Shown here: piece after piece, positions 55,594 to 64,000 of the stretch
Layout: each line of letters begins with the position of its first letter
Numbering within the stretch: position 1 is the stretch's first letter
NCBI RefSeq assembly: GCF_004519305.1
Contig: NZ_SOZA01000021.1
Coordinates: 1 to 64,000 of the forward strand
Direction: 5' to 3'
Length of the DNA: 64,000 nt
Origin: Pseudomonas sp. RIT623
GTDB taxonomy: Bacteria; Pseudomonadota; Gammaproteobacteria; Pseudomonadales; Pseudomonadaceae
Position numbers and translations under genes: made by a program
The notes under the pieces: generated by a model
Database searches by the model: none
Told to the model about the DNA's origin: nothing
Seen by the model: only the letters and a program-made list of their open reading frames with translations

Positions 55594-57210
55594 ATGACCC
55601 AGCCAGCCGAGCCCAGCCACGAACGCCTCAAGCAGCATTTTGCCCAGCGGGTGATCCACCAGGCCCGGCAGATCCTGGAAATCTGGCAGCGCCTGCAACG
55701 TGGCGAGTGGTCCAGCGGCGGCCTGGGCGAGCTGTGCGAGGCCAACCTGCGCCTGCAACGCTACGCCGAACGCTTCGAACAGCCCGAGCACGGCAGCCTG
55801 TCGCTGGCCATCGGCCAGACCCTGCGCGCCATCGAAGCCAACAGCGCGCGGCTCAACTCGGAGCTGATCAGCGAACTCAACCGCCTGATGCAGCGCCTGT
55901 CGCGCACCGGCCTGCGCAAGGGCGACCAGCTCGACAACGTGCCCCTGCCACCGCTGCGCAAGCCGGTGTATATCGTCCTGCAGGACCACGAGCGCGCCGA
56001 GCGCCTGGCCCAGCAGCTGGAGTTCTTTGGCCTGAGCGTGCAGGCGCTGTGCAGCGCCGAGGCGTTCCAGGCCTCGATGAGCGAACGCCTGCCGTCGGCC
56101 ATAGTGATGGACGTCGACTTCACCGGCGCCGGCCTCGGCCTGCACTTGGCGGCCCAGGCCCAGCAGGGGCTGGAACTGCACATCCCGCTGCTGTTCTTCA
56201 GCCTCCACGAAACCGACACCCCGACCCGCCTGGCCGCCGTGCGCGCCGGCGGCCAGGAATTCCTCACCGGCGCCCTGGATGCTTCCAGCCTGCTGGAAAA
56301 ACTCGAGCTGCTGACCAGCGCCACCCAGTACGAGCCGTTTCGCGTGCTGGTGATAGACGACTCCCGCGCCCAGGCCCTGCACACCGAGCGCCTGCTCAAC
56401 AGCGCCGGGATCATCACCCGCACGCTCACCGAGCCGATCCGCACCATGAGCGAGCTGGCGGACTTCCAGCCCGACCTGATCATCCTCGACATGTACATGC
56501 CCGCCTGCACCGGCACGGAGCTGGCCAAGGTGATCCGCCACAACGACCGCTACGTCAGCGTGCCGATCATCTACCTGTCGGCCGAGGACGACCTGGACAA
56601 GCAGCTCGATGCCATGAGCGAAGGCGGCGACGACTTCCTCACCAAGCCGATCCGCGCCCGCCACCTGGTCACCACCGTGCGCAACCGCGCCGCCCGCGCC
56701 CGCCATCTCAAGGCGCGGATGGTCCGCGATAGCCTTACCGGGCTGTACAACCACACCCATATCCTGCAATTGCTCGAGGATTGCAGCTTCCGCGCCCGGC
56801 GCGAAGCGCAGCCATTGAGTTTCGCCATGCTCGATATTGACCACTTCAAGAAGATCAACGACCGCCATGGCCACCCCATGGGCGACCGGGTGATCAAGAG
56901 CCTGGCATTGTTCCTCAAGCAGCGCTTGCGCAAGACCGACTTCATCGGCCGCTACGGCGGCGAGGAGTTCGCCATCGTCATGCCCAATACCGGGCTTGCA
57001 GCCGCGCACAAGGTGCTCGACGAAATCCGCCGGCGCTTTGCCGAGATCCACTACCCGGCGCAACCCCATGACCTGCAATGCACCTTCAGCGCCGGGGTGG
57101 TGCAACTGGATGACGCGCTCGATGCCCTGACCATGGCCAGCGCCGCGGACGAGGCGCTGTACCGGGCCAAGCATGCCGGGCGCAATTGCGTGGTCAGGGT
57201 CGAGCCTTAG
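55594..57210 (+). CDS. gcbA: GcbA-type response-regulator diguanylate cyclase
   Basis: This 538-aa protein has two receiver domains and a C-terminal GGDEF domain. The first receiver (about residues 125-245) has Asp173 but QD in place of the acidic pair and Gly where the conserved Lys should be, so it is degenerate. The second (about 250-370) is intact, with Asp299 and LTKP. GGEEF is at residues 455-459 and the inhibitory site RKTD is at 446-449, so it should make c-di-GMP with product feedback. The Pseudomonas GcbA (PA4843 type) promotes initial surface attachment. The gene order agrees. Confidence 0.93.
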   Translation: MTQPAEPSHERLKQHFAQRVIHQARQILEIWQRLQRGEWSSGGLGELCEANLRLQRYAERFEQPEHGSLSLAIGQTLRAIEANSARLNSELISELNRLMQRLSRTGLRKGDQLDNVPLPPLRKPVYIVLQDHERAERLAQQLEFFGLSVQALCSAEAFQASMSERLPSAIVMDVDFTGAGLGLHLAAQAQQGLELHIPLLFFSLHETDTPTRLAAVRAGGQEFLTGALDASSLLEKLELLTSATQYEPFRVLVIDDSRAQALHTERLLNSAGIITRTLTEPIRTMSELADFQPDLIILDMYMPACTGTELAKVIRHNDRYVSVPIIYLSAEDDLDKQLDAMSEGGDDFLTKPIRARHLVTTVRNRAARARHLKARMVRDSLTGLYNHTHILQLLEDCSFRARREAQPLSFAMLDIDHFKKINDRHGHPMGDRVIKSLALFLKQRLRKTDFIGRYGGEEFAIVMPNTGLAAAHKVLDEIRRRFAEIHYPAQPHDLQCTFSAGVVQLDDALDALTMASAADEALYRAKHAGRNCVVRVEP

Positions 57211-57241
57211 CCGCCGACACGGGCCGGTGTGTGTGTGTATA

Positions 57242-57359
57242 TGTAGGAGCGGCCTTGCGCCGCGAAAGGGCCGCGAGGCGGCCCCGGCAATTTCTGCCTG
57301 GTAGCTGAAATCCAGGGGCTGCTGCGCAGCCCTTTCGCGGCACAAGGCCGCTCCTACAG
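57242..57359. repeat. REP element pair (GTAGGAGCGGCCTTG family)
   Basis: TGTAGGAGCGGCCTTGCGCC at 57242 faces an inverted copy ending CTACA at 57359. GGGCCGC/GCGGCCC and GGGGCTGC/GCAGCCC hairpins lie between. The structure is like that at 43709-43825. Confidence 0.88.
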
Positions 57360-57483
57360 ACAGCAACCGGCTAACAATACCGGCACTGTGCCACTTTTTT
57401 ATCGCGCCAAGCTGCCGTCGTCATCACGTCGTCACAAAACGGCAATAACTTCAGGCGCCTCCCCCCGCAGGAAGTTCGCGGCT

Positions 57484-59445
57484 ATGCGCCTGAAGTGGCT
57501 GACCAATTTCAACACCCTGTTGCTGGTGACCGTGTGTATCGCCCTGGGCGCGACCCTGTGGTGGTCGCAACGCGCCCTGGAACGCCCCTACCAGTTGATG
57601 GAGCGCTACCTGGGCTTGTCGCAACAGTTCCAGAACGACACCGCGCGCAACGTCCAGGCATACCTGGCCAGCGGCGATGCCCTGCGCCATTCCGCGGCAG
57701 TGCAAGCCACCCAGCAGCTCCAGGGGGCATTGGCGGACTGGCCCGAGGACCTTTCGGCCAAGCTGCGCCCGAGCCTGGACAGCCTGCAGGCCTTCACCGG
57801 CAACGAACTGCTCGCCGCCGGCAAGCTGGCAGGCGACCCGCAAGCCCTGTTGCTGCAGGCCGAACGTGAATTGGGAGCGAACTTCGAACAGCTGTCGGCT
57901 TACGCCCGCGACAGCGGCAGCAGCGATGCCGCCCGCTACCAGGCGCCGCTGCTCGACGCCGCGGTGCACCTGGGTCGGCTGGCGCTGGCCCGTGACAAGC
58001 TGGTCAACAGCGGGCGCGCGGAACTGGCCGACGAAGTCGAGCGCGAGCTGCAACCGATCCGCGCCCAGGCCCAGGTGATCGACGCCCTACCCTTGCTGGG
58101 CGTGACCCGCGCCGCCGAGTCCAATGCCGACGACTTCGCCGCCATGATGGGCCTGCAATCCCAGGCCAGCGAGCAGCAGGAGGACGTCGCCGTCGGCCTC
58201 AAGCGCGAACTGCAGAGCCTGCTGGGCCGCTACCCCGCCGAACTGCAGCGCACCCGCGAGCAGATCGAGCGCCGCGCCGCCCTGGCCGCCAGCACCGGCG
58301 AGCGCCTGGAGGCCGTGCAACACGCCATCGCCGGCCTGGAGCCGCAGGTACGCGCCCAGCACGGCAAGATCGCCGCAGAGGTGCGCATCATGCAGGGCCT
58401 GATGATCGGCCTGATCCTGCTCATCGCCCTGCTCATCGACACCCTGCAACGGCGCCTGGCCCGCACCCTGACCGGCCTGGCGCCGGCGCTGTCGCGCTGG
58501 GCCGAGGGCGACTTCGCCCATGCCATCGACCTGGGCCGGACCAACCGCGAGCTGCATGACATCGAGGAATCGCTCAACCGCCTGCGCCAGTACCTGGTGG
58601 AGCTGGTCGGCACCCTGCGCCGCAACGCCGAACAGGTGGCCGGCAGCAGCCGCGCCCTGGCGGGCATGAGCAGCGCCTTGCACGACGGCGCCGAACGCCA
58701 GGCCGGCGACACCGCGCAGATCCGCGACGCCCTGGGCGAGCTGGAGGCGACCATCCAGCAGGTGGCCGGCGACGCCAGCGCCGCCGCCGACGCCAGCCGC
58801 GATGCCGGCCAGGCCGTCGAACGGGGCCAGACGGTGATCGGCCAGAGCCTGTCCGGCCTGCGCGCCCTGGTCGACGAGGTGCAGGGCAATGCGCGCATGA
58901 TCGAACAACTGGCCGAGGAATCGGCCACCATCGGCGGCGTGCTCACGGTGATCCGCGCGATCGCCGAGCAGACCAACCTGCTGGCGCTCAACGCCGCCAT
59001 CGAGGCCGCCCGGGCTGGCGAAATGGGCCGCGGCTTCGCCGTGGTCGCCGATGAAGTACGCTCGCTGGCCCAGCGCACCACCGGCGCCACCGGCGAGATC
59101 CAGGCCCTGATCGACCGCCTGCAACAGGCCGCACGCGACTCGGTGGACGGCATGCGCACGCAGCTGGAGCATGCCGAGGCCACCGCCAGCCAGGCGCAGT
59201 CGGCCGATGGCGCGCTGGAGGCGATCGTCAACGCCATCGGCACTATCGCCGGGACCGCGCTGCGCATCGCCGAGGTGACCGCCCAGCAAACCGGCGCGGT
59301 GAGCGAGATTCGCGATCACAGCGAGCGCATTCACGCGCTGGGCGAGGACAACCTGCAACGCATCGGCGAAGGACGCCAGCAGGGCGAGCAGTTGCTCAAG
59401 CTGGGGGGCGAGTTGAATACGGCAGTGCGGGCGTTCAGGCTATGA
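57484..59445 (+). CDS. Methyl-accepting chemotaxis protein (CtpL-like)
   Basis: This 653-aa chemoreceptor has TM1 near residues 8-28 ([16 protein letters not shown]) and a large helical periplasmic sensor of about 270 residues. TM2 lies near 302-322 ([14 protein letters not shown]), then HAMP and a signalling domain with the hairpin tip [20 protein letters not shown]. The ATG at 57484 starts MRLKWLTNF. An upstream extension of 32 codons lacks a ribosome site. The position between gcbA and dsbD matches CtpL of P. aeruginosa. The ligand, phosphate for CtpL, is not readable here. Confidence 0.88.
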   Translation: MRLKWLTNFNTLLLVTVCIALGATLWWSQRALERPYQLMERYLGLSQQFQNDTARNVQAYLASGDALRHSAAVQATQQLQGALADWPEDLSAKLRPSLDSLQAFTGNELLAAGKLAGDPQALLLQAERELGANFEQLSAYARDSGSSDAARYQAPLLDAAVHLGRLALARDKLVNSGRAELADEVERELQPIRAQAQVIDALPLLGVTRAAESNADDFAAMMGLQSQASEQQEDVAVGLKRELQSLLGRYPAELQRTREQIERRAALAASTGERLEAVQHAIAGLEPQVRAQHGKIAAEVRIMQGLMIGLILLIALLIDTLQRRLARTLTGLAPALSRWAEGDFAHAIDLGRTNRELHDIEESLNRLRQYLVELVGTLRRNAEQVAGSSRALAGMSSALHDGAERQAGDTAQIRDALGELEATIQQVAGDASAAADASRDAGQAVERGQTVIGQSLSGLRALVDEVQGNARMIEQLAEESATIGGVLTVIRAIAEQTNLLALNAAIEAARAGEMGRGFAVVADEVRSLAQRTTGATGEIQALIDRLQQAARDSVDGMRTQLEHAEATASQAQSADGALEAIVNAIGTIAGTALRIAEVTAQQTGAVSEIRDHSERIHALGEDNLQRIGEGRQQGEQLLKLGGELNTAVRAFRL

Positions 59446-59483
59446 CATCGGCATGGCCTGGATTGCGAGGGCTCTGCCCTCGA

Positions 59484-59551
59484 TCGCGACACAAGGCCGC
59501 TCCTACAGGAAACCGCGCTCCCCTGTAGAAGCGGCCTTGTGTCGCGATGGG
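59484..59551. repeat. REP element pair (GTAGGAGCGGCCTTG family)
   Basis: TCGCGACACAAGGCCGCTCC and its mirror image GTAGAAGCGGCCTTGTGTCG face each other around about 18 nt, between the chemoreceptor and dsbD. Confidence 0.85.
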
Positions 59552-59619
59552 CCGCGCAGCGGCCCCAATTTCGGCCAACTCCGCTATCATGCCGCCAGGT
59601 TCCACCTCGCGAGTCCGTC

Positions 59620-61374
59620 ATGCGCCGCCTGTTTTTCCTGTTGTTCCTGCTGCTGGCCAGCCCCGTGTTCGCCACGGGCCTGCTCGACAACCGCCCCAGC
59701 GCCACCCTCGGCGCCGTCAGCAACAGCGCCGAATTCCTGCCGGTGCACGAGGCCTTCAAGCTCAGCCTGGTCCAGGCCGACGCCCACACCGTCAAGCTGC
59801 GCTTCGTCGCCACCGACGGCTACTACCTGTACCGCCACCGCTTGCAGTTCCGCACGGAACCGGCAGACATCAAGCTGGGCACGCCACACATCCCCGCGGG
59901 CGAAGCCAAGCACGACGAGTTCTTCGGCGATGTCGAGGTCTACCACGGCGTGCTCGACATCGAGCTGCCGCGCAACGACCCGCGCGCCTTCACCTTGCTG
60001 GTGGGCTACCAGGGCTGCGCCGACAAGGGCCTGTGCTACCCGCCGCAAACCGAGCGGCTGGGCATCGGCGGCGACGGCCCGGCGCAGCCGGGCGGCGCCG
60101 AGCAGGGCTGGAGCTGGAAATCCCTGGCGCTGTTCTTCCTCGCCGGGGTCGGCCTGACCTTCACCCCCTGCGTGCTGCCCATGCTGCCGATCCTCTCGGG
60201 CGTGGTCCTGCGCGGCCAGGTCGGCGGCCTGCGCGGCTTGTCGCTGTCGCTGGCATACGTGCTGCCGATGGCCGCCAGCTTCGCCGTGCTCGGCGCGCTG
60301 ATGGGGCTGTTCGGCGCCGGCCTGAACCTGCAGGCACGGCTGCAGTCGGCCTGGGTGCTGGTGCCGTTCGCGGCGTTCTTCGTGCTGTTCGCCCTGGCCA
60401 TGTTCGGCCTGTTCGAGATCAAGCTGCCCCAGGCCCTGAGCACCCGCCTGGACAAGGTCGCCAACCGCACCCAAGGCGGTTCGCTGCTGGGCGCGGCGAT
60501 CCTCGGCGTATTGTCCAGCCTGTTGGTGTCGCCTTGCGTGTCGGCACCGCTGGCCGGCGCGCTGCTGTACATCAGCGCCAGCGGCGATGCCCTCGGCGGC
60601 GCGCTCAAGCTGTTCGCTCTGGGCCTGGGCATGGGCGCCCCGCTGCTGCTGGTGGCGACCGGTGGCGCGGCCTGGCTGCCCAGGAGCGGCCCGTGGATGA
60701 ATACCGTCAAGAACGCCATCGGCGTGCTGCTGCTGGGCCTGGCCATCGGCCTGCTCAGCCGGGTGCTGCCAGGGCCGGTCACGCTGCTGCTGATCGGCCT
60801 GCTGGCCGCCGGCGTGGCGCTGTTCCTCGGCGCCCTGGAATTCGTGGTCAAGCCTGCGCGCGAGCGCTTGGCGCAACTGCTCGGCCTGGCGCTGCTGGTC
60901 TATGCCCTGGCCTGTTGGTACGGTGCCCTGAGCGGCCAGGGCGATCCCCTGCGGCCGTTACCGCCACCCGTGGCCGGCACCGCTGCCGTGGCCAAGGCCG
61001 ATGCCTGGCAGACCCTCACCAGCCCGGCCGAGCTCGACGCCGCCCTGGCCGAGGCCAAGGCCGCCGGCCAGCCGGTGCTGCTGGACTGGTACGCCGACTG
61101 GTGCATCAGCTGCAAGGTGATCGAACACGACGTGCTCACGGCGCCACCGGTGCAAGCGCAACTGGGCGCGTTCCGCCTGTTGCGCCTGGACATCACCGCG
61201 AGCGACGCCGCGCAGCGCGCGCTGCTCGATCGCTACCAGCTGTTCGGCCCGCCGGCGCTGATGTTCTTTGCGGCGAACGGCAGCGAAATGACTGGCGATC
61301 GGGTGATCGGCGAGATAAACGCCGGCGATTTTGCCCAGGTACTGGCCCGCGTGCGCGGCCAACTCGGTCTATAA
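59620..61374 (+). CDS. dsbD: Thiol:disulfide interchange protein DsbD
   Basis: This 584-aa protein has a signal sequence (MRRLFFLLFLLLASPVFA). The N-terminal periplasmic alpha domain has Cys133 and Cys139, then comes an eight-helix membrane beta domain with Cys184 (FTPCVLP) and Cys306 (SPCVSAP). The C-terminal thioredoxin-like gamma domain has WCISC (Cys495 and Cys498). All six redox cysteines are present. It passes electrons from thioredoxin to periplasmic DsbC and DsbG and to cytochrome c maturation. ATG 59620 is used. It precedes aroQ, as in other pseudomonads (dipZ). Confidence 0.95.
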   Translation: MRRLFFLLFLLLASPVFATGLLDNRPSATLGAVSNSAEFLPVHEAFKLSLVQADAHTVKLRFVATDGYYLYRHRLQFRTEPADIKLGTPHIPAGEAKHDEFFGDVEVYHGVLDIELPRNDPRAFTLLVGYQGCADKGLCYPPQTERLGIGGDGPAQPGGAEQGWSWKSLALFFLAGVGLTFTPCVLPMLPILSGVVLRGQVGGLRGLSLSLAYVLPMAASFAVLGALMGLFGAGLNLQARLQSAWVLVPFAAFFVLFALAMFGLFEIKLPQALSTRLDKVANRTQGGSLLGAAILGVLSSLLVSPCVSAPLAGALLYISASGDALGGALKLFALGLGMGAPLLLVATGGAAWLPRSGPWMNTVKNAIGVLLLGLAIGLLSRVLPGPVTLLLIGLLAAGVALFLGALEFVVKPARERLAQLLGLALLVYALACWYGALSGQGDPLRPLPPPVAGTAAVAKADAWQTLTSPAELDAALAEAKAAGQPVLLDWYADWCISCKVIEHDVLTAPPVQAQLGAFRLLRLDITASDAAQRALLDRYQLFGPPALMFFAANGSEMTGDRVIGEINAGDFAQVLARVRGQLGL

Positions 61375-61552
61375 CTTCCCGCAGCCTGGGAAAAATCGGC
61401 AATCCGGTGACCAAAGTTAATCATCCAGTCACATACTTTGCGCGAATCTCGGACATCGTGCTGGCTATTGCCGGGAACTGGACACCCAGCGCCCGTTCCG
61501 GCATAGTCGCCGCGCTATGTCGAATTGCCCTACAAAAACCAAGGAACCGCAG

Positions 61553-62005
61553 ATGGCAACCCTACTGGTGCTGCACGGCCCCAACCTGAACCTGCTCGGC
61601 ACCCGTGAACCGGGCCACTACGGCGCGGCCACCCTCGCCCAGATCAATCAGGACCTGGAGCAGCGCGCCCGCGCCGCCGGCCACCATCTGCAGTACCTGC
61701 AGAGCAATGCCGAATACGAATTGATCGACCGGATCCACGCCGCGCGCAACGAAGGCGTGGACTTCATCCTGATCAATCCGGCCGCTTTCACGCATACCAG
61801 CGTCGCATTACGTGACGCGTTGCTCGCGGTGAGCATCCCATTCATCGAAGTGCACTTGTCCAACGTGCACAAGCGTGAACCGTTCCGCCACCACTCCTAC
61901 TTTTCCGATGTCGCCGTAGGGGTGATCTGCGGCCTGGGCGCCACCGGCTACCGGCTGGCCCTGGAGTCCGCGCTGGAACACCTGGCTGCCAACGCACAGC
62001 CCTGA
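61553..62005 (+). CDS. aroQ: Type II 3-dehydroquinate dehydratase
   Basis: This 150-aa enzyme dehydrates 3-dehydroquinate to 3-dehydroshikimate in the shikimate pathway. The N-terminal [17 protein letters not shown] carries the catalytic Arg and Tyr. [16 protein letters not shown] and the [15 protein letters not shown] loop are typical. Family length is about 150. ATG 61553 is preceded by AAGGAA. It is followed by accB after 99 nt, with a hairpin in the gap. The 178-nt gap before it, after dsbD, holds its promoter. Confidence 0.97.
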   Translation: MATLLVLHGPNLNLLGTREPGHYGAATLAQINQDLEQRARAAGHHLQYLQSNAEYELIDRIHAARNEGVDFILINPAAFTHTSVALRDALLAVSIPFIEVHLSNVHKREPFRHHSYFSDVAVGVICGLGATGYRLALESALEHLAANAQP

Positions 62006-62015
62006 TGACACAAGG

Positions 62016-62037
62016 CCTTGGCCCCAATGGGCCGAGG
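62016..62037 (+). terminator. Hairpin in the aroQ-accB gap
   Basis: CCTTGGCCC (62016-62024) pairs with GGGCCGAGG (62029-62037) with one G-U pair and a 4-nt loop, 11 nt after the aroQ stop. It lies in the accB leader and may be a weak terminator, an attenuator or an RNA-stability element. TTTTAAAT at 62060-62067, just after it, may belong to an accB promoter. Confidence 0.35.
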
Positions 62038-62104
62038 TCCGGCAGAAACGTTTTCGACACGTTTTAAATTACGTCCCCGACCGAACCTTGGGAGTTGCTG
62101 ATTA

Positions 62105-62569
62105 ATGGATATCCGTAAAGTCAAAAAGCTGATCGAACTGCTGGAAGAGTCCGGCATCGACGAACTGGAGATCAAGGAAGGCGAAGAGTCCGTTCGCATC
62201 AGCCGTCACAGCAAGACCCCGGCCGGCGCCCAGTACTTCGCCGCCCCAGCACCGATGGCCGCTCCGGTTGCCGCTGCCGCCCCGGTCGCCGCCGCTGCCG
62301 CGCCAGCCGCTGAAGCTGCCGCCCCAGCGCTGAAAGGCACCGTGATCCGCTCGCCGATGGTCGGTACCTTCTACCGCAAGCCATCGCCGACCTCGCCGAA
62401 CTTCGCTGAAGTGGGCCAGGCCGTGAAGAAAGGCGACACCCTGTGCATCGTCGAAGCCATGAAGATGATGAACCACATCGAAGCCGACATCGGCGGTGTG
62501 ATCGACGCCATCCTGGTGGAAGACGGCCAGCCGGTTGAGTTCGACCAGCCGCTGTTCACCATCGTTTGA
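62105..62569 (+). CDS. accB: Biotin carboxyl carrier protein of acetyl-CoA carboxylase
   Basis: This 154-aa BCCP has an N-terminal helical region, an Ala/Pro-rich flexible linker (about residues 38-75) and a C-terminal biotinyl domain. The biotin is attached to Lys120 in EAMKMM. It carries carboxybiotin between AccC and the AccAD carboxyltransferase in fatty acid synthesis. ATG 62105 lies 99 nt after aroQ. accC follows after 17 nt as one operon. Confidence 0.97.
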   Translation: MDIRKVKKLIELLEESGIDELEIKEGEESVRISRHSKTPAGAQYFAAPAPMAAPVAAAAPVAAAAAPAAEAAAPALKGTVIRSPMVGTFYRKPSPTSPNFAEVGQAVKKGDTLCIVEAMKMMNHIEADIGGVIDAILVEDGQPVEFDQPLFTIV

Positions 62570-62586
62570 TTCGCGGAGAGCCAACG

Positions 62587-63942
62587 ATGTCTGGGAAGCT
62601 CGAAAAAGTTCTGATCGCCAACCGCGGGGAAATTGCCCTGCGGATCCTGCGTGCCTGCAAAGAGCTGGGCATCAAGACCGTCGCCGTGCACTCCACGGCC
62701 GACCGTGAACTGATGCACCTGGGCCTGGCAGACGAGTCGGTCTGCATCGGCCCTGCATCGTCCAAGGATTCCTACCTGCACATTCCAGCGATCATCGCCG
62801 CTGCCGAAGTGACTGGCGCCACCGCCATCCACCCAGGCTACGGGTTCCTCGCGGAAAACGCCGACTTCGCCGAGCAGGTGGAAAAGTCCGGCTTCGCCTT
62901 CATCGGCCCGAAAGCCGACACCATTCGCCTGATGGGCGACAAGGTCTCGGCCAAGGACGCGATGATCAAGTCGGGCGTACCGACCGTACCGGGCTCCGAC
63001 GGCCCGCTGCCGGAAGACGAAGAAACCGCGCTGGCCATTGCCCGTGAGGTTGGCTACCCGGTGATCATCAAGGCCGCCGGTGGCGGTGGTGGTCGCGGCA
63101 TGCGTGTGGTGCACAAGGAAGAGGACCTGATCGCCTCGGCCAAGCTGACCCGCACCGAAGCCGGTGCCGCCTTCGGCAACCCGATGGTCTACCTGGAGAA
63201 GTTCCTGACCAACCCACGTCACGTGGAAGTCCAGGTGCTGTCCGACGGCCAGGGCAACGCCATCCACCTGGGCGACCGTGACTGCTCGCTGCAGCGCCGC
63301 CACCAGAAGGTACTGGAAGAAGCCCCGGCTCCGGGCATCGACGAGAAGGCCCGTCAGGAAGTCTTCAAGCGTTGCGTCGACGCGTGCATCGAAATCGGCT
63401 ACCGCGGTGCAGGCACCTTCGAGTTCCTGTACGAGAACGGCCGCTTCTACTTCATCGAGATGAACACCCGCGTCCAGGTCGAGCACCCGGTCTCGGAAAT
63501 GGTCACCGGCATCGACATCGTCAAGGAGATGCTCAGCATCGCCGCTGGCAACAAGCTGTCGTTCCGCCAGGAAGACGTGGTCATCCGTGGCCACTCGCTG
63601 GAGTGCCGGATCAACGCCGAAGACCCGAAGAAGTTCATCCCGAGCCCAGGCAAGGTCAAGCACTTCCACGCCCCGGGCGGCAACGGCGTGCGCGTCGATT
63701 CGCACCTGTACAGCGGCTACTCGGTTCCGCCGAACTACGATTCGTTGATCGGCAAGCTGATCACCTACGGCAAGGACCGCGACGAAGCCATGGCGCGCAT
63801 GCGCAATGCCCTGGACGAGATCGTCGTCGACGGCATCAAGACCAACATCCCGCTGCACCGCGACCTGGTGCGTGATGAAGGTTTCTGCAAAGGCGGCGTC
63901 AACATCCACTACCTCGAGCACAAACTGGCCAACCAGGAGTGA
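62587..63942 (+). CDS. accC: Biotin carboxylase subunit of acetyl-CoA carboxylase
   Basis: This 451-aa ATP-grasp enzyme carboxylates BCCP-bound biotin using bicarbonate and ATP. Motifs are [17 protein letters not shown] at the start, [16 protein letters not shown] (ATP lid, about residue 160), [17 protein letters not shown] (about 235) and [11 protein letters not shown] (about 290). ATG 62587 (MSGKLEKV) has GGAG upstream. It is co-transcribed with accB and closed by an intrinsic terminator 20 nt after the stop codon. Confidence 0.98.
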   Translation: MSGKLEKVLIANRGEIALRILRACKELGIKTVAVHSTADRELMHLGLADESVCIGPASSKDSYLHIPAIIAAAEVTGATAIHPGYGFLAENADFAEQVEKSGFAFIGPKADTIRLMGDKVSAKDAMIKSGVPTVPGSDGPLPEDEETALAIAREVGYPVIIKAAGGGGGRGMRVVHKEEDLIASAKLTRTEAGAAFGNPMVYLEKFLTNPRHVEVQVLSDGQGNAIHLGDRDCSLQRRHQKVLEEAPAPGIDEKARQEVFKRCVDACIEIGYRGAGTFEFLYENGRFYFIEMNTRVQVEHPVSEMVTGIDIVKEMLSIAAGNKLSFRQEDVVIRGHSLECRINAEDPKKFIPSPGKVKHFHAPGGNGVRVDSHLYSGYSVPPNYDSLIGKLITYGKDRDEAMARMRNALDEIVVDGIKTNIPLHRDLVRDEGFCKGGVNIHYLEHKLANQE

Positions 63943-63961
63943 TCGCGTTAGCGTGATGCAG

Positions 63962-63991
63962 AAAAACCCCGGCCCAGCGCCGGGGTTTTTT
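63962..63991 (+). terminator. Rho-independent terminator after accC
   Basis: AAAAACCCCGGC (63962-63973) pairs perfectly with GCCGGGGTTTTT (63979-63990), with loop CCAGC, followed by T-rich sequence. It is the clearest intrinsic terminator in the window. It ends the accB-accC transcript and is symmetric enough to work on both strands. Confidence 0.93.
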
Positions 63992-64000
63992 ATTGCCCCC

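Overview
The window is a high-GC chromosomal segment from a Pseudomonas, most likely of the P. putida group. The evidence is recognisable gene order (accC-accB-aroQ-dsbD-chemoreceptor-gcbA-DUF2333-Nudix-SUI1-speA, bauA-mmsA with a LysR regulator, copZ-copA-cueR), two families of Pseudomonas REP palindromes and a REP-associated transposase. I see no rRNA, tRNA, CRISPR array, prophage or conventional insertion sequence.

Left part (1-22.4 kb): metabolism and regulation. A bauA-mmsA operon for beta-alanine and malonate-semialdehyde catabolism sits divergent from a LysR regulator. A RutR-like TetR regulator, a YigZ protein, an SDR, an 8-oxoguanine deaminase and an adenine deaminase follow. A copper-efflux cluster (copZ, a small exported protein, copA, cueR) carries two textbook CueR promoters with 19-bp spacers. 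A lipid module (thiolase, high-molecular-weight FabG, MaoC) comes next, then a MazG-type pyrophosphohydrolase, CmoM and two paralogous DUF4136 lipoproteins.

Middle part (22.5-40.7 kb): a complete Tad/Flp pilus locus. It has the pilin (flp), prepilin peptidase (fppA), secretin and accessory proteins (rcpA, rcpC), platform and ATPase (tadZABCD), pseudopilin-like proteins (TadE, TadG) and the PprA/PprB two-component system. tadG is separated from the main operon and converges on pprA. Next to flp lie a stand-alone receiver protein and, convergent with it, an unusual pair: a two-partner-type outer-membrane pore (TpsB) and a Gly-rich, repeat-containing lipoprotein, with no classical TpsA adhesin.

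Right part (41-64 kb): envelope and core genes. PbpC and an alpha-2-macroglobulin lipoprotein are separated by a small membrane protein on the other strand. A MATE pump, a RAYT transposase bracketed by REP pairs, speA, a SUI1-like factor, a Nudix hydrolase and a DUF2333 protein follow. Then come the GcbA-type diguanylate cyclase, a chemoreceptor, DsbD, AroQ and AccB-AccC, closed by a strong intrinsic terminator. Surface attachment is a recurring theme: Flp pili, PprB, GcbA and the TpsB/lipoprotein pair.

The items I would follow up first are the TpsB/lipoprotein pair (37.4-40.7 kb), a repeated DnaA-box module at 5.66-5.89 kb, and the RAYT/REP system at 50.3-51.0 kb.
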